This document shows positions 7,905-15,356 of a DNA stretch of 20,172 nucleotides, piece after piece. Under the pieces are notes generated by a model. The model had not been told where the DNA came from. It made no database searches and saw only the letters and a list, made by a program, of their open reading frames with translations. The translations under genes and the position numbers were made by a program. The stretch is from positions 1-20,172 of the forward strand of contig JAUPWC010000198.1 in NCBI GenBank assembly GCA_030916665.1, given 5' to 3'. The DNA is from Verrucomicrobiota bacterium. GTDB taxonomy: Bacteria; Verrucomicrobiota; Verrucomicrobiia; Opitutales; Opitutaceae. Position 1 is the stretch's first letter; every line of letters begins with the position of its first letter.

Positions 7905-9281
7905 ATGATCACGAAGACAATTCTCGCCAGCCAGACGGGGGCGCGCCTGGACAGCCATGTGCACACGGGCGGCGGAACGGACGACACCCGGGTCCTACAG
8001 GAGGCGCTGGACCGCGCCGCGACGGACGGGGGCGTGCGCCTGGTCATGGACGGGGCGGCGCTGGTCACCGCGCTGCGCGTCCACTCGAACACCACAATCG
8101 AGTGCCTGAACCCGCACTGCGGCTTTTTTCAGGTCGCGCACTCGGACACCGCGCTGCTGATCAACGCCCATCCTTCCGCGGGGGCGATCATCGACTGCAA
8201 CATCACGCTGCTCGGCGGCACCTACAATCAAAACTGCGCGAACCAGGCGCATCATGTGCCCCCGGACGTGCACTATTCGAAGGCGGAGCGGCTGGTTGTC
8301 GCCCTGGCCTTTTTCGGGGTAGAAAACCTGCTGGTGCGCGATGTGACCGTGCGCGACCAGCGGACCTTCGCCTTTCTCATCACCAACTGGCAGAGGGTGA
8401 TCATGGAAAACATCCGGTTGGAACTGCCGGGTTACATCCCCAGCGGGAACCAGGACGGGATCCATCTCCAGGGGCCGGGCCGGTTCCTCGTGCTGCGGAA
8501 CATCCAGGGCCGGACCGGGGACGACTTCATCGCCCTCAACGGGGATGAGGAGACCAACGGGCAACGGAGCTGGGCCCACCCCTGCGCCACAGTCGGTCCG
8601 ATCACCGATGTGCTGATCGACACGGTCATGGTGGACGACGCCGCACAGGTTGTCCGCATCCTCTCGCGCGAGAGCCTGCACGACCGCATCACCATCCGCA
8701 ACGTCAGCGGCAATTACCGGAGCTTCGGCTTTTATCTCAGCGCCTGGGACTACAGGGCCAAAGGCCTGCAGGGAAACTTCGGCGCTATCCAGATCGAGAA
8801 TGTGGACCTGCGGCAAACGAGGGCGGACTACACCTACACCGAGCCGTTCCTGTTCCGGATTTCCGGCCGGCACCGCAGCCTGACGCTGCGCAACATCCAG
8901 TATCACGACCCGGCGGACGACCGCTACATTGTCCAGCTGGAGGGCCGTACGGATGTCCCCGAAATGGGCGACACGCCGGCTGACGTTGCGTCGCTGGTGA
9001 TTGACGGCCTGCATGTGCTGGACTCCGGCGAAGCGACGCAGCGGCGACCCTACATCAAGGTGAGCGGGCGCGTCCGGCATCTGGTGGTGCGGAACAGCGA
9101 AATCCTCTGCGCGAAGAACAAGCAGCCCGTGTTGGTCGCCACCGAGGGACCGCTGGCGGCCGTTGATCACCTGCACCTCCACAATGTCTCCGCAAAGAAT
9201 ATCGGGTCGCTCATCCAGGACCCGGAGGGGAAAATCAAGCGGACCGATGTCGGCAATGCGGCGTTCCAGCCCCCGGCCTGA
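7905..9281 (+). CDS. GH28-like right-handed beta-helix glycosidase (polygalacturonase superfamily)
   Basis: A 458-residue protein with the pectate-lyase-like N-terminus GGGTDDTRVLQEALDRA (about 22-38) and parallel beta-helix turns (IRNVSGN, LTLRNIQYHD, LVVRNSEI). The GH28 acid motifs are present and correctly spaced: NQDGIHLQ with D184, and GRTGDDFIALNGDEE with D206 and D207, 22 residues later. The usual GHG histidine motif and the RIK motif are not visible; VVRILSRESL sits where RIK would be expected. It may therefore act on a non-galacturonate substrate or be an inactive relative. No signal peptide is visible, suggesting it works on imported oligosaccharides. It is divergent from the propeller glycosidase and convergent with the URO-D-like gene, with a hairpin between the two stop codons. 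Confidence 0.85.
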   Translation: MITKTILASQTGARLDSHVHTGGGTDDTRVLQEALDRAATDGGVRLVMDGAALVTALRVHSNTTIECLNPHCGFFQVAHSDTALLINAHPSAGAIIDCNITLLGGTYNQNCANQAHHVPPDVHYSKAERLVVALAFFGVENLLVRDVTVRDQRTFAFLITNWQRVIMENIRLELPGYIPSGNQDGIHLQGPGRFLVLRNIQGRTGDDFIALNGDEETNGQRSWAHPCATVGPITDVLIDTVMVDDAAQVVRILSRESLHDRITIRNVSGNYRSFGFYLSAWDYRAKGLQGNFGAIQIENVDLRQTRADYTYTEPFLFRISGRHRSLTLRNIQYHDPADDRYIVQLEGRTDVPEMGDTPADVASLVIDGLHVLDSGEATQRRPYIKVSGRVRHLVVRNSEILCAKNKQPVLVATEGPLAAVDHLHLHNVSAKNIGSLIQDPEGKIKRTDVGNAAFQPPA

Positions 9282-9306
9282 CCGGCCGGCGGCCGAGGCG
9301 GCCGGT
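9281..9306. terminator. Hairpin between GH28-like and URO-D-like genes
   Basis: ACCGGCCG (9281-9288) and CGGCCGGT (9299-9306) form a perfect 8-bp stem with a 10-nt loop, placed between the two convergent stop codons. It could end transcription from both sides. No U tract follows on either strand. Confidence 0.45.
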
Positions 9307-10461
9307 TCAGTAGGTGCAGCGGCGGGCTTCGTCGGCGAAAGCGTGCAGGAGTTCGGGCCGGGCCTCGAAGAAATGGTCCGACGGGCTCAGGATGAGTCCG
9401 CCGCCGCCGCCGGCCTCGCGGAAGCAACGCCGCACCTCTGCGCGCGTTTCCTCCTGGGTGGCGGTGGTGAAGAAGCGGTTCTGGTCGAGTCCGCCGATGA
9501 AACACACCTGGTCGCCGATGCGGCGCTTGGCCTCGGCGAGCTTCATGTCGCCGCCCATCGCGGGCGGGGTGAAGGTCTCGAGGGCGTGGGTGCCGAGGCT
9601 GACGAGCCGCTCCAAGATCGGCATCATGCCGCCGCAGGTGTGGTAAACCACGCGCTGACCCGCCGCCCGGGCGTGGGCCACGACCTCGCGGTCATAGGGG
9701 GCGACAAACTCCTCGAAAAGCTTCGGGGAGATGACGGTCGAGGAAGCGTCGCCGCCGCCGTGCTCAATGAGGTCGTAGCGCACGCCCTTCATGGAGTCCA
9801 CGAAGCGCACCTTGCGGTCGCACAGGATGCGGAGGAACCGGTGCACCCACGCCGGGTCGTCCACGGTGGCGAAGATCATCTCCTCGACGCCGTAGAGGAC
9901 GCAGGCATCCTGCCAGCAGCCGGGCTGACCGTAGAGATCGAAGCAGTTGGTGCAGCCCCGGATCAGGGCGGTGTCGCCGTAGCGGTCGGCCAAGCGGTTG
10001 ATCGGTTCCGGGTCGCACAGGGGCTGCGGGGCAAACTCGGCGATGAGCTCGATATCGGCGGGTTCCTTGATCAGGCGCTCGGAGACCCACGCCGTGTATT
10101 CGTTGCTCTGCAGCTCCATGGTCAGGGTCTTGCGCGGCGTGATGATCGCGTGCCGCACCGTCGCATACTCGCGACCGGGCACGTCCTGGTGCTCGAAGCG
10201 CCAGGTGGCGGAGGCGAGGCGCCGGGCCTCGAGGTAGCCCGGGACGTGATCGGGGGCATAGCTGGCCCCACTGGCCGGGTCGGGCCGGTGGGCCTGCACC
10301 CAGCAGATCGGGTCGAGTCCAAAGGCGGCGAAGAACTGGTCGTCGGTTTTCCCGGGGTGATACTTGTCCATGTAGTAACGCATTAGGTGATGCGTGGTGG
10401 CGGGCAGGCGATCGGTCGGGCGGCGTTCGAGCGCGGCGACCAGGCGTTGTTTGGGCGTCAT
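9307..10461 (-). CDS. Uroporphyrinogen-decarboxylase-superfamily protein (not HemE)
   Basis: A 384-residue URO-D-fold TIM barrel. The opening MTPKQRLVAALERRPTDRLP, the middle YDLIEHGGGDASS and STVISPKLFEEFVAPYDREV, and the end IGGLDQNRFF with GLILSPSDHFFEA are superfamily marks. The N-terminal arginine-rich signature of heme-pathway HemE (WxMRQAGRY type) is absent. Instead there is HTCG (H274, C276), like the zinc-binding HxC of corrinoid-linked methyltransferase relatives such as MtaA/MtbA; the third zinc cysteine expected near the C-terminus appears replaced within SPSDH. Function is unknown: methyl or carboxyl chemistry on a sugar-derived substrate is a guess. It is the last gene of the DeoR-led operon, 52 nt after pfkB. 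I chose the ATG at 10461 because the longer open frame upstream runs antisense-like through Pro/Ala-rich sequence inside pfkB. Confidence 0.82.
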   Translation of the reverse strand: MTPKQRLVAALERRPTDRLPATTHHLMRYYMDKYHPGKTDDQFFAAFGLDPICWVQAHRPDPASGASYAPDHVPGYLEARRLASATWRFEHQDVPGREYATVRHAIITPRKTLTMELQSNEYTAWVSERLIKEPADIELIAEFAPQPLCDPEPINRLADRYGDTALIRGCTNCFDLYGQPGCWQDACVLYGVEEMIFATVDDPAWVHRFLRILCDRKVRFVDSMKGVRYDLIEHGGGDASSTVISPKLFEEFVAPYDREVVAHARAAGQRVVYHTCGGMMPILERLVSLGTHALETFTPPAMGGDMKLAEAKRRIGDQVCFIGGLDQNRFFTTATQEETRAEVRRCFREAGGGGGLILSPSDHFFEARPELLHAFADEARRCTY

Positions 10462-10491
10462 GGGCGGGAAGCAGGAAGGTTCAGGTGGCGG

Positions 10492-10506
10492 AAAAAAGGG
10501 GGGGGG
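10492..10506. repeat. Homopolymer pair A6G9 in the pfkB to URO-D-like spacer
   Basis: Six A (10492-10497) run straight into nine G (10498-10506) on the plus strand, so the operon transcript carries C9 then U6. The tract is in the only sizeable spacer (52 nt) of the operon, 31 nt before the URO-D-like start codon. An imperfect hairpin with a GGCA/TGCC core can be drawn just before it. The tract could vary in length by slippage or act as a weak attenuator. Confidence 0.6.
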
Positions 10507-10513
10507 CGGCAGG

Positions 10514-11650
10514 TCAGGTGCCCGCGGCATCCGGCCAGTCGCCGTGGCCGAGAAACTCCGCAAGTTCGCCGAGGCGGGCGCTGCGGGCGGCGCGGACAAA
10601 ATAGCCGGACGCCCCGCACGCGCAGGCGAGGCGGTCGGCGGCGGGCAGGCCGAGGAGCACGCCGAGGGCGTAGCCGGCATTGAAGCGATCTCCGGCCCCG
10701 GTGCTCTTGCGGGGTTGCGCGCAATAGGGACCCCACAGGCTGGCCTCGCCGGCGGGGCCCGAAACCGCGGCTGACCTGATGTGATGGATGACCACTTCGC
10801 TGAGGCCGAGACGGCCGCGGAGCGCGGCGGCGAGCGCCAGCGAGCTGTCAGGCGCGGCTTCAGTGCAGGCGGGCAGGGTCAGCAGCCGGGCGAGCACATT
10901 GGCCTCGTTCCCGTTGAGGCCGAGCGTGACGGGACCGGCGGCTCCGAATCCGGTGAGGGTGTCGAGCATGCCCCGGAGGTCGGCGGGAGTGCGGCCCGAG
11001 GGATCCACCAGATCGAGGAAGAATGCCGGCCGGTGCGTGAGCCGGGCGTAAACTTCCCGTTGCAACAGCTGCCACACAGCGGTCATGTGCGGGTAGAGGG
11101 TCCAGTCGGTCAGCGCGATCAGCCCGGCCGAGGTGCAGGCGGCGGCGTAGGCGCCGTCGGCCAGCAGGCCGGCCACCCGCTCGGGGGTGAAGTCCGCGAG
11201 CTGAGCGACGGAACTGAACATGAGCTTTCCATCCTGAAACTCGAAGGCGAGGGTGCGGCCGGGCTCGCGGCCCCAGCTTCGGACCGAGCGAAAGCGGGCG
11301 GTCACCGGCTGGAACGAGGGGTGGGCCGGTTCACCGAGGGTGGCAAACGCGTCCACGGGCACACCGAGCGCCGCGAGACCATCGCCCATGTTGATGGCGC
11401 AGCCGCCGCAATGCACGGCGGTGACGACGATTTCGCGCAGGCTGCTGTGCCCCGCGGCACGGGAGATGAGGGCGCCAAAATCAGAGATGGCGGCCACCGG
11501 CGAAAAGTCGTCGAGCGAACGGCGCTCTCCAACCACCTGGATCATCTCATCCACGAAGCCATCAAACCCGAGGACGGCGGACGGCAGCGGCTGGCGCGGG
11601 CCGCGGAGCAGCTCCGCCAGGGCGCGGCGGCGATTGGCGGGATCGCTCAT
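10514..11650 (-). CDS. PfkB-family sugar kinase
   Basis: A 378-residue ribokinase/PfkB-fold kinase. It shows the N-terminal substrate motif VLGFDGFVDEMIQVVG (27-42), the glycine-rich stretch CGGCAINMGDGLAALGVPV, the central GLNGNEANVLARLL and the C-terminal signature STGAGDRFNAGYALGVLLG, with catalytic base D321 in GAGD. PfkB kinases phosphorylate hydroxyls of sugars such as fructose, tagatose phosphate or ketopentoses using ATP; this one cannot be assigned a substrate by eye. Its start codon overlaps the stop of the preceding sugar isomerase gene by 4 nt (ATGA), implying translational coupling. The natural reading is that it phosphorylates the ketose made by that isomerase, ahead of the operon's aldolase. 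It is somewhat longer than typical PfkB kinases (about 300-330 residues), with extra sequence in the middle. Confidence 0.9.
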   Translation of the reverse strand: MSDPANRRRALAELLRGPRQPLPSAVLGFDGFVDEMIQVVGERRSLDDFSPVAAISDFGALISRAAGHSSLREIVVTAVHCGGCAINMGDGLAALGVPVDAFATLGEPAHPSFQPVTARFRSVRSWGREPGRTLAFEFQDGKLMFSSVAQLADFTPERVAGLLADGAYAAACTSAGLIALTDWTLYPHMTAVWQLLQREVYARLTHRPAFFLDLVDPSGRTPADLRGMLDTLTGFGAAGPVTLGLNGNEANVLARLLTLPACTEAAPDSSLALAAALRGRLGLSEVVIHHIRSAAVSGPAGEASLWGPYCAQPRKSTGAGDRFNAGYALGVLLGLPAADRLACACGASGYFVRAARSARLGELAEFLGHGDWPDAAGT

Positions 11651-12231
11651 GGAGTGCGCCGGATTTCCGAGACCAGCCGGACGGCGGCGGGTTCGTCCTC
11701 GATGAGTTCGGGGAACCGCCCGATGCGGGGATCGGCGAAGAAGTTGTCCGTCAGGTCATCGTTGGCCGTGGAGACCTCGCCGATGATGCACTCGGTGCTG
11801 GCGGGGAAAAACTCGTGCCAAACTCCCGGCACGAGCGTCACGCGCGAGCCGGCGGCGAGGGTGAAGGACCGGCCGCTACGTAACCGGCGGAGCCGGCCGT
11901 CGACCGCCACCAGCAGGCTCGCGGGCATGCGGCCACCGCCGGGCTTGCGGGGCCACAGGCGCAGCGTCAGCCGGCCGGCGCGGCAGACGATGTCCTCCTT
12001 CTTCTTCGAGTGGGTGTGGCAGGGCGTGGTCTGGCCGCGGCGCGCATACATCAATTTTTCGCAATACTCGGGTTGCGTCGCCAGGTTGATCAGGGTCAGT
12101 CCCCAGCGGCGGAAATCGCCGAGCCCAAAATCGGTGATGTCCCACGCCGGCCGGGGCGGCAGGGACCAGTGGTGACGGGCGAAGCAGGCGCGGGCCTGCC
12201 GGTAGCTGCGATTTATCTGGGAACGCTTCAT
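11647..12231 (-). CDS. D-lyxose/D-mannose ketol-isomerase-like cupin
   Basis: A 194-residue single-domain cupin matching the D-lyxose isomerase family (E. coli Z5688/YdaE type). Family marks are the start MKRSQINRSY, the metal site CHTHSKKKEDIVCRAG (H72, H74, E79), the distal histidine H139 in VPGVWHEFF, and GEVSTANDDLTDNFF after it. Members interconvert D-lyxose with D-xylulose and D-mannose with D-fructose, using a divalent metal. A mannose role would fit the alpha-mannosidase in the same window, but the pentose reaction is equally allowed by the sequence. It is a little shorter than the characterised enzymes (about 227 residues) with all metal ligands retained. Its start overlaps the mutarotase-like stop by 4 nt and its stop overlaps the pfkB start by 4 nt. 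Confidence 0.85.
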   Translation of the reverse strand: MKRSQINRSYRQARACFARHHWSLPPRPAWDITDFGLGDFRRWGLTLINLATQPEYCEKLMYARRGQTTPCHTHSKKKEDIVCRAGRLTLRLWPRKPGGGRMPASLLVAVDGRLRRLRSGRSFTLAAGSRVTLVPGVWHEFFPASTECIIGEVSTANDDLTDNFFADPRIGRFPELIEDEPAAVRLVSEIRRTP

Positions 12232-13379
12232 GGGGCGGAAAGAAAATCGCGGTCCAGCACTTGGGTCACCCGCCGGCCGGACAGGGCCGTGAAGACTGCC
12301 AGATCGCCTTTGAAGCGGACGCTGCGCACCGAGTCAAATCTGCGCGGCACGCTGAGCACGCCCATGAGGTAGGGGATGCGCAGCGGGCGGTCGCGCCGCA
12401 GGGTCAGCGCGGTCGCGATGCCGCGGCGGGAGAAGTCGTTGGGCCGGACCGACTCCGCCAGGCCGTAGTCGAAATACGCCGTGACATCCTCCAGCCCGAG
12501 GATGCGGCGGTGGCGGCCGTTCCACGGGGGATAATGGCGCCCGCCGTTGGAGTGCCAGAGCAGGGTCGAGGTGAGCAGTTGCGGATTGCGCAGGGCAAAC
12601 CACAGCCAGCGTTCCTGGCTGAAGGTCACGGCGGTCCAGGCCGGGCCGCGCGAGCGGACCCCGGCCAGCTGCACGAGGTCGGTGAACCCGGCGCGCGCGG
12701 GATAGCGGCTGAGATCGGCCGGGCGGCCGTCAGCGCCCGGCACCGCGCGCAGCGTGCGGAACCACGAGCCGGGCCGCAGGCTGGAGTAGCCGCCCTGCGC
12801 CGGATCCTCGCACATCCGGGGCACCGTCCGGCCATGGCGAAACGGCGCCGTCGCGACGCGGCCCGAGCCCTCACCTGCGGGGAACGCGAGCATGGCGTGG
12901 TGCCCCAGGCACATGGGGCCGGCGCAGCCCTCGATGAGATGTTCCTGATAAACGACCGGTTCGCCCGCGCGCAGCGTGATCCGCTTCGTTACCCGGCCGG
13001 GGCGGGTGCGGAGGCGGAGACGGACGGAGAGCGTGGCGGTTCCGTCGGCCGCCCGTTGCTCCACGAGCTGCCAAGTTCCGGCCGCGGTCTCGCCGTGGGG
13101 CGGATGGTGCTCGCCGCGATAGGGCGTGGCGTTGCCCCCGAACGGGACGCAGAAGAAATCCCCGCGCAGCGGTCGCAACACTCCGGGCAGGTGGCGGGCG
13201 ATGTCCTGCGGCTGCCAGGGCGGCAGGGCGAAAGGCTGGATGCGCCCCCGGTCGGTCTCGAAAAAGACCGGGCCGAGGTGTCCGCCCCGACGGGTGACGC
13301 AGGCTTCCACCCGGTCGCTGGCGAGGCGCCACGAGGCGGCGCCGTGGACGCGGGGGAGGGATGGACCGGGGCGGGGCAT
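12228..13379 (-). CDS. Galactose-mutarotase-like protein, possible aldose epimerase
   Basis: A 383-residue all-beta protein that looks like the galactose mutarotase-like (aldose 1-epimerase/DUF4432) superfamily. Suggestive features are the early ETDRGRIQPFALPPW, RPLRGDFFCVPFGGNATPY with HPPHGE near 91-96, GHHAMLAFPAGEGSG near 159-173, and ILGLEDVTAYFDYGLAES, where a C-terminal acidic residue is expected. Mutarotases speed alpha/beta anomer interchange and would supply the isomerase with the right anomer. The resemblance is by pattern only and no diagnostic signature is complete, so a non-enzymatic sugar-binding role remains possible. It lies 3 nt after the Gfo/Idh stop and overlaps the lyxose-isomerase-like gene by 4 nt. 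No signal peptide. Confidence 0.6.
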   Translation of the reverse strand: MPRPGPSLPRVHGAASWRLASDRVEACVTRRGGHLGPVFFETDRGRIQPFALPPWQPQDIARHLPGVLRPLRGDFFCVPFGGNATPYRGEHHPPHGETAAGTWQLVEQRAADGTATLSVRLRLRTRPGRVTKRITLRAGEPVVYQEHLIEGCAGPMCLGHHAMLAFPAGEGSGRVATAPFRHGRTVPRMCEDPAQGGYSSLRPGSWFRTLRAVPGADGRPADLSRYPARAGFTDLVQLAGVRSRGPAWTAVTFSQERWLWFALRNPQLLTSTLLWHSNGGRHYPPWNGRHRRILGLEDVTAYFDYGLAESVRPNDFSRRGIATALTLRRDRPLRIPYLMGVLSVPRRFDSVRSVRFKGDLAVFTALSGRRVTQVLDRDFLSAP

Positions 13380-13382
13380 GGC

Positions 13383-14522
13383 CTACAGGGCGACGACGCG
13401 CTGTTCGCGGTGCGAGAGCAGGGCGGCGGCCCAGAGTTCGTGGTGCGCGACCGCCTCGTCGGGAGTTGCGCAGCCGAAACGGTCGCCGAGCAAGCCGGCG
13501 CGCTCGGCGAGAAAGGCGGCCCACATCTGCTGTAGCAGGTCCGGGAAACCGGGCTCGAAGATGCCGCCGGTGATGGTCTTGAACGGCATGGCAAAGCCGA
13601 GGTCGGTCGCAGACCAGGTTTGTTCTCGGCCGCGGACATACTGCCGCAGAGTCTTGGGTGCCTTCGTCGAGAAGCGCACGCCGCCGTCGGTGCCGAGAAT
13701 CTCCAGCTCCCAGGAATTGGTGTCGGTGGGGCTCATCCGCCTGGTCTCAAGCGTGAGCGGCACGCCGGCCTGGCCGGGGAGATCCACGGTGCAGTGCAGA
13801 GTGGCGTTGTCCCAGGTATCGCAGGCGGCCATGCCGCCTTTTCCGTCGGACCGCTGCGCGTAGATCTTTTGCAGTTGGGCGTAAAGGTGGGCGGGTCGCC
13901 AACCCAGGCGCAGTGGGACATGGGCGACGTGCAGGCCGAGGTCGTTCATGACCCCGGCTTCGCCGCAATACTGGCTCTGGCGTTTCCAATTGAGGGGTTT
14001 GGCCGGGTCCAGGTCGCTGGAGTGCAGGAAGCGGCTGCGCAGCTGGAGCAGCGGGCCAAGGTTCCCGGCCTGGTAAATCTGGATGGCCCGTTGCGCTCCG
14101 GGCAGGAACGGAAACTCGGAGGAGACCCGGACGAACCGCTGGAGCCGGGCGGCCTCATCCCGGATGCGACGGCTGGCAGCCAGGTCGATGCCGAAGGGTT
14201 TTTCGGCGAGGAGATCCTTGCCCGCGCGCAGCACGTCCAGATAGAGCGACTCATGGAGGTGGTGGGGGACGGCGACATAGACCACGTCGAGATCGGGGCG
14301 GGCGAGCAGGGCGTGGTGGTCCTGGGTGAGAAATTCCACGGAAGGAACCTGGCGGAACCAATCCAGGGCGGCGGCGTTGACATCGCATACCGCGACCAAG
14401 GCGGCTCGAACGGGGCAGTCGAGCAGGGCGAACCAGCGGCCGAATGCGCTGGCGACCTCGCGGCCCATCAGGCCGGCACCGATGACGCCGACACGAACCG
14501 GGGCAGAAGGGGTGGAGCTCAT
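13383..14522 (-). CDS. Gfo/Idh/MocA-family NAD(P)-dependent oxidoreductase
   Basis: A 379-residue protein with an N-terminal Rossmann fold (VRVGVIGAGLMGREVASAFG, GxGxxG near 15-20), the family EKP motif in LLAEKPFGIDL (107-109, catalytic/cofactor lysine) and a C-terminal alpha/beta domain with GVMNDLGLHVAHV, which carries the aspartate and histidine usual in the active site. Such enzymes oxidise or reduce a sugar hydroxyl, or epimerise through a keto intermediate. It sits 3 nt after the aldolase stop and 3 nt before the mutarotase-like start, so it belongs to the same sugar operon. The sugar handled is unknown; inositol-like, mannose-like or anhydro-sugar substrates are all known for the family. 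Confidence 0.93.
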   Translation of the reverse strand: MSSTPSAPVRVGVIGAGLMGREVASAFGRWFALLDCPVRAALVAVCDVNAAALDWFRQVPSVEFLTQDHHALLARPDLDVVYVAVPHHLHESLYLDVLRAGKDLLAEKPFGIDLAASRRIRDEAARLQRFVRVSSEFPFLPGAQRAIQIYQAGNLGPLLQLRSRFLHSSDLDPAKPLNWKRQSQYCGEAGVMNDLGLHVAHVPLRLGWRPAHLYAQLQKIYAQRSDGKGGMAACDTWDNATLHCTVDLPGQAGVPLTLETRRMSPTDTNSWELEILGTDGGVRFSTKAPKTLRQYVRGREQTWSATDLGFAMPFKTITGGIFEPGFPDLLQQMWAAFLAERAGLLGDRFGCATPDEAVAHHELWAAALLSHREQRVVAL

Positions 14523-14525
14523 GGC

Positions 14526-15356
14526 TCAGGCAAGCAGCTGGCCGGCCTGGGCGGGCGTGGCGTTTTCATGGAGGATCGCCATCAGGGCGCGGGTGATGGC
14601 TGCGGACCGCGGATGCTGGATGATGTTGCGGCCATAGACGATCCCGCGCGCTCCCTGCGCGAGGAGATCGGCCGTGCGCTGGAGGATGACCGTGTCAGCG
14701 ACCCGACCGCCGCCGCGCACCAGCACGGGAATGCCGCCGGCCGTCTCGACGACCTTGTGGTATTGCGTGACGTCATCGGTGGGGTCGGCCTTGATGATGT
14801 CGGCCCCGAGTTCCACCGCCTGCCGGACCAGCGGGATGATCTTCTGTGGATCGCCGTCGACTAGGTAGCCGCCCGCCTTGGCATTGGGCTGGAAGACCAG
14901 CGGCTCGATCATCAAGGGCACGGCGAAACGGTCGCAGGCCGGTTTGAGGGCCAGGATGTTTTGGAGGCATTGGTCCGTCACCTCCGGCTGGTCGGGGATG
15001 CGGAACAGATTCACGACGACGCAGGTCGCGTCGAGGCGCACGGCCTGTTCCACCGGATCGGCAATCAGACGGGAAAAGAGGGTGCGCGGCAGTTGGGTGC
15101 CGTAGACGTTGGCGACGTCGGTGCGGAGGACGAGGGCCGGCTTGGGGCGCAGCGGCAGGGCCTGCAAATGGCGGGCCTGCCCGATGGTCAGCTGGATGGC
15201 ATCGGGCGCGGCCGCCGCCAAGGTCGTGATGGCGGCCGGCAAATTCTCGATGCCGGCGAGAAACGACGCCTCGTTGAAAAAGCCGTGATCGATGGCGACA
15301 TCGAAACAGCGGCCGGTCTGGGGGTTGAACAGACGGTTGAGCCGGGCGGTTTTCAT
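14526..15356 (-). CDS. Class I aldolase of the DhnA/FbaB/LsrF type
   Basis: A 276-residue TIM-barrel aldolase. CFDVAIDHGFF (17-27) holds the acidic/histidine pair at the active site, CVVVNLFRIPD (112-122) a central strand, ADIIKADPTDD (185-195) the presumed Schiff-base lysine K189, IPVLVRGGGR (209-218) the phosphate-binding loop, and GIVYGRNIIQH the conserved C-terminal strand. Relatives include archaeal-type class I fructose-bisphosphate aldolase and the LsrF thiolase. In this operon it most likely cleaves the phosphorylated ketose made by the isomerase and PfkB kinase into two trioses (inference). I chose the ATG at 15356 because it overlaps the deoR stop by 4 nt (ATGA); upstream in-frame sequence lies within deoR and is Arg/Pro-rich. 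Confidence 0.85.
   Translation of the reverse strand: MKTARLNRLFNPQTGRCFDVAIDHGFFNEASFLAGIENLPAAITTLAAAAPDAIQLTIGQARHLQALPLRPKPALVLRTDVANVYGTQLPRTLFSRLIADPVEQAVRLDATCVVVNLFRIPDQPEVTDQCLQNILALKPACDRFAVPLMIEPLVFQPNAKAGGYLVDGDPQKIIPLVRQAVELGADIIKADPTDDVTQYHKVVETAGGIPVLVRGGGRVADTVILQRTADLLAQGARGIVYGRNIIQHPRSAAITRALMAILHENATPAQAGQLLA

Noticed and set aside
7904..7907. Overlapping divergent starts (ATG at 7905 plus, ATG at 7906 minus) for the GH28-like and propeller genes
   Set aside because: The minus-strand residues added before 7864 (basic, unlike the family) are not supported, and start-codon overlap of divergent genes would leave no room for promoters.
9307..10461. HemE, uroporphyrinogen decarboxylase of heme synthesis
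   Set aside because: The HemE N-terminal arginine signature is missing, HTCG is present, and the neighbours are sugar genes.
10781..12175. Open frame of 464 codons on the plus strand
   Set aside because: It lies antisense to pfkB and the lyxose-isomerase-like gene, both with clear family motifs.
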